A DNA stretch of 8,408 nucleotides from positions 1-8,408 of the forward strand of contig CABURG010000073.1 of NCBI GenBank assembly GCA_902493835.1, written 5' to 3'. Shown here piece after piece: positions 7,025 through 8,408 of this stretch (within the stretch, counting starts at the first letter, position 1; each line of letters starts with the position of its first letter). This DNA comes from an uncultured Collinsella sp. (lineage in GTDB: Bacteria; Actinomycetota; Coriobacteriia; Coriobacteriales; Coriobacteriaceae). Below the pieces are notes generated by a model that made no database searches, was not told where the DNA came from, and worked only from the letters and a program-made list of their open reading frames with translations. A program made the translations under genes and the position numbers.

Positions 7025-7414
7025 ATGGCCCTACGTGAATCCGGAGAAGACTATCTCGAATCGATCTACGTTCTGTCGGAACGTCAGGGCATCGTGCGCT
7101 CGATCGACGTTGCGGAGTACCTCGGCGTAACCAAGGCGAGCGTTTCCAAGGCCATGGCGACGCTGGAAAGCAACGGCTATGTCGAAATGGGCAAACGAGA
7201 TGTTCATCTGACAGAGCGCGGTCTGGAGGTCGCGCGCCAAATGTGGGAGCGCCACTGCTTTTTCGTGGGGCTTTTGGAGGATGCAGGCGTATCGGCCGAG
7301 GTGGCGTCGCAAGAGGGCTGCCACATGGAGCACTGCCTGAGCGAGGAAAGCTTTGAGAAGCTAAGATCGATGCTGGGGCGGGACGGTGCTTCGGCGCCAA
7401 CAATGACCGACTAG
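7025..7414 (+). CDS. DtxR/MntR-family metal-dependent transcriptional regulator
   Basis: This 129-residue protein should be a dimeric, metal-sensing DNA-binding regulator of iron or manganese homeostasis. Start 7025 is preceded by GAAAGG (7012-7017) at seven bases; an upstream in-frame ATG at 6950 would run through the operator-like repeats and has no such site. Residues 1-63 form the winged helix-turn-helix, with recognition region VTKASVSKAMATLESNGYV (35-53). Residues 64-118 form the dimerisation and metal-binding domain. Aligned by eye with Bacillus MntR, the ligand positions are Asp9, Glu12, His77, Cys99, Glu102 and His103. Position 99 is Glu in MntR and Cys in DtxR/IdeR, where Cys-x-x-Glu-His is the metal site. 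There is no C-terminal SH3-like (FeoA) domain, so its size is that of MntR. It stands alone, flanked by the HAD terminator and the IS110 region. Confidence 0.88.
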   Translation: MALRESGEDYLESIYVLSERQGIVRSIDVAEYLGVTKASVSKAMATLESNGYVEMGKRDVHLTERGLEVARQMWERHCFFVGLLEDAGVSAEVASQEGCHMEHCLSEESFEKLRSMLGRDGASAPTMTD

Positions 7415-7417
7415 CAC

Positions 7418-7457
7418 TCCCGCAGCGGCGCGCCTCCCGCGCCGGAACGGTGCGGGA
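7418..7457. other. Two-tier GC-rich hairpin after the metal-dependent regulator
   Basis: TCCCGCA (7418-7424) and TGCGGGA (7451-7457) are perfect complements. Inside them CGGCGCG (7426-7432) pairs with CGCGCCG (7438-7444) around a five-base loop. The structure begins four bases after the stop codon, but no T-run follows, so it is not a standard intrinsic terminator. It could cause pausing, protect the mRNA 3' end or mark factor-dependent termination. Confidence 0.5.
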
Positions 7458-7568
7458 CAGCGACCGAGACGAGTGGTCCCACCAACTAAGTCCAACTCAG
7501 ACAAGGAACCCCACCAGCAAGCGATGCCCAAGAACCGCCAGCTGTGTCAACGCAGATCGGGGCCGGGC
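7458..7568. other. Gene-free stretch of unknown origin
   Basis: I find no convincing reading frame, RNA gene or repeat pair in these 111 bases. The two minus-strand open frames that cross it have no recognisable domain. It lies between the regulator and the promoter-like sequence that starts the hairpin-rich region. It may be host DNA left of the IS110 insertion, or the outer part of the IS110 left end; the window gives no way to choose. Confidence 0.4.
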
Positions 7569-7598
7569 TTGGTTTTGAAAACACTCCGCACTGATAAT
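7569..7598 (+). promoter_or_regulatory. Candidate promoter for a noncoding RNA in the IS110 left end
   Basis: TTGGTT (7569-7574) and GATAAT (7593-7598, five of six to TATAAT) are 18 bases apart in a locally AT-rich patch within GC-rich DNA. A transcript would start near 7605, a few bases before the first stable hairpin. In IS110 elements the bridge-RNA promoter is completed when the two ends join in the circle, so the true left end could lie within the spacer; that is inference. Confidence 0.45.
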
Positions 7599-7604
7599 TT
7601 CTGT

Positions 7605-7812
7605 ATTGAAGACGTCGATGATGCACCCGTATACCATTGACGTCGACACCATCAGATGCGGACCGCGCGGTGACCCCACATTCCGCTGGCGCCCACAGGG
7701 CTGCCCTCGTTTCCTGACATGTCCCGCGCGGGCCGCGGCGAGCCGAGACCGCCGCATGACCTAATAGGAGCATGGAGCGATACCGCGGACCCGAACAACC
7801 GCATTCTATCGC
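7605..7812 (+). ncRNA. Candidate IS110 bridge RNA (seekRNA) region
   Basis: This hairpin-dense noncoding DNA lies between a promoter-like sequence and an IS110 recombinase start, the place where IS110-group elements encode the guide RNA that pairs with donor and target DNA. Stems visible: GACGTCGATG (7611-7620) with CATTGACGTC (7635-7644), ten pairs with one G-T and a 14-base loop; GCGGA (7658-7662) with TCCGC (7682-7686); GGCGCCC (7688-7694) with GGGCTGCC (7698-7705), one bulged T; GCGGCG (7735-7740) with CGCCGC (7750-7755), nine-base loop; and GCGATA (7777-7782) with TATCGC (7807-7812), enclosing GCGG (7785-7788) with CCGC (7799-7802) across an internal loop. The known IS621 RNA is about 177 nt, comparable to this span. 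Guide loops could not be assigned because the element ends and right flank are missing; the RNA ends are estimates. Confidence 0.45.
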
Positions 7813-7870
7813 GCCCCGTCAGTGTGCCGTCTGCCCGGTCCAGGCGAGCACGGAAAGAACGGAGCGAGAC

Positions 7871-8408
7871 ATGCAAAACGAATCGATACCCGACGCCCGC
7901 GGGCCGGTCTTCTGCGGGGTCGACACCCACGCCGACTCGCACTGGCTGTGCGTCCTCGACTGGAGGGGCCGCAAGGTCCTGTCCCGCCAGTTCCCCGCCG
8001 ACGCGGCGGGCTACGAGGCGCTCGCCGGGGCGATCGCGGCGGCCGGGGAGCCGGCCTGCGTCGCGATGGAGGGGACGTCGTCCTACGGGGCGGGCCTCAC
8101 CAGGCACCTCGCGTCGCTGGGGATGCCCGTGCGCGAGGCGCTCTCCCCGGCGAGGACGCAGAGGAGGCGCCCGGGGCAGGGAAAGTGCGACGAGGCGGAC
8201 GCGGAGAGGGCCGCCCGCGCGGCGATGTCCGGCTCAAGGCTCGGGACCCCCAAGAGCCAGGACGGGTGGGTCGACGGGGTGCGCTGCATGCTCGCGGCGC
8301 GCTCCGGGGCGGTGAAGGCGCGGACCTCGGCGATCAACACCGCGAGGTCGCTGCTCACCACCGCGCCGGAGGGGCTCAGGTCGAGGTTCCGCGGGATGGC
8401 GGGGCCGA
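7871..8408 (+). CDS. IS110-family DEDD recombinase (transposase), N-terminal part
   Basis: An open frame from ATG 7871 runs off the window after 179 codons with no stop. ACGGAG (7859-7864) precedes the start by six bases. The N-terminal RuvC-like domain has the four acidic residues of the family: Asp18 in GVDTHADSH, Glu67 in AMEGTSSYG, and Asp107 and Asp110 in KCDEADAERAAR. This is the DEDD pattern of IS110/IS1111 recombinases, which cut and rejoin DNA under guidance of a bridge RNA. The C-terminal serine-containing (Transposase_20) domain would lie beyond the window. Codon use differs from the core genes: ten of twenty arginines are AGG, against almost none in the pst genes, and GGG and GCG are frequent, which fits a transferred element. 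No frameshift is seen, so the copy may be intact. Confidence 0.9.
   Translation, partial: MQNESIPDARGPVFCGVDTHADSHWLCVLDWRGRKVLSRQFPADAAGYEALAGAIAAAGEPACVAMEGTSSYGAGLTRHLASLGMPVREALSPARTQRRRPGQGKCDEADAERAARAAMSGSRLGTPKSQDGWVDGVRCMLAARSGAVKARTSAINTARSLLTTAPEGLRSRFRGMAGP

Noticed and set aside
7611..7646. GACGTCGA repeated at 7611 and 7639 as a possible CRISPR or recombination-site repeat
   Set aside because: Only two short copies without regular spacers; the palindromic GACGTC core is better explained as the two arms of a hairpin.
7461..7753. Short 7-base matches between the candidate RNA and upstream DNA (CCGAGAC, ACCCCAC) as guide-target pairing
   Set aside because: Matches of this length are expected by chance in several hundred bases and they are not at a plausible element boundary.
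7486..7773. Minus-strand frames of 86 and 95 codons in the gene-free region
   Set aside because: No ribosome binding site or domain is apparent and they cross the hairpins; treated as chance open frames.
7719..8315. A 198-codon plus-strand open frame overlapping the IS110 gene
   Set aside because: It reads another frame of the recombinase, giving an Arg/Pro/Ser-rich product, and crosses the hairpin region; the DEDD frame is the real one.

Overview
The window looks like chromosomal DNA from a high-GC Gram-positive anaerobe of the class Coriobacteriia, most likely Collinsella or a close relative. This is judged from codon use (strong C/G third positions, CGC/CGT arginine in the core genes), a Tat-type lipoprotein signal on the phosphate-binding protein, the style of the DtxR/MntR-type regulator, and a TGGGGAC..TCCTT repeat between genes. 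The species assignment is recognition from memory, not a search result.

Layout: (1) 1-118, the last 28 codons and probable right end of an IS3-family insertion sequence. (2) 119-4111, the phosphate-specific transport operon pstS-pstC-pstA-pstB, with a structured leader in front, overlapping gene joints inside, and a strong intrinsic terminator after pstB; phoU is not attached. (3) 4118-6897, a two-gene unit: an Uup-like ABC-F ATPase behind an extended -10 promoter, and a Cof-type HAD phosphatase whose ribosome binding site lies inside the end of the ABC-F gene. It closes with a second intrinsic terminator built from a REP-like repeat. (4) 6898-7414, a short DtxR/MntR-family metal-dependent regulator preceded by two spaced, similar operator-like elements. 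(5) 7415-8408, a 456-base gene-free stretch followed by the first 179 codons of an IS110-family DEDD recombinase that runs off the window.

Functionally, PstS captures phosphate outside the membrane, PstC/PstA form the channel and PstB drives it with ATP. The ABC-F/HAD pair and the metal regulator are ordinary housekeeping neighbours with their own signals. The most interesting stretch is the GC-rich, hairpin-dense DNA between a promoter-like sequence at 7569-7598 and the IS110 recombinase start at 7871. It occupies the position where IS110 elements encode their bridge RNA (seekRNA), so it is proposed as a candidate guide RNA; its boundaries and guide loops cannot be proven from this window.
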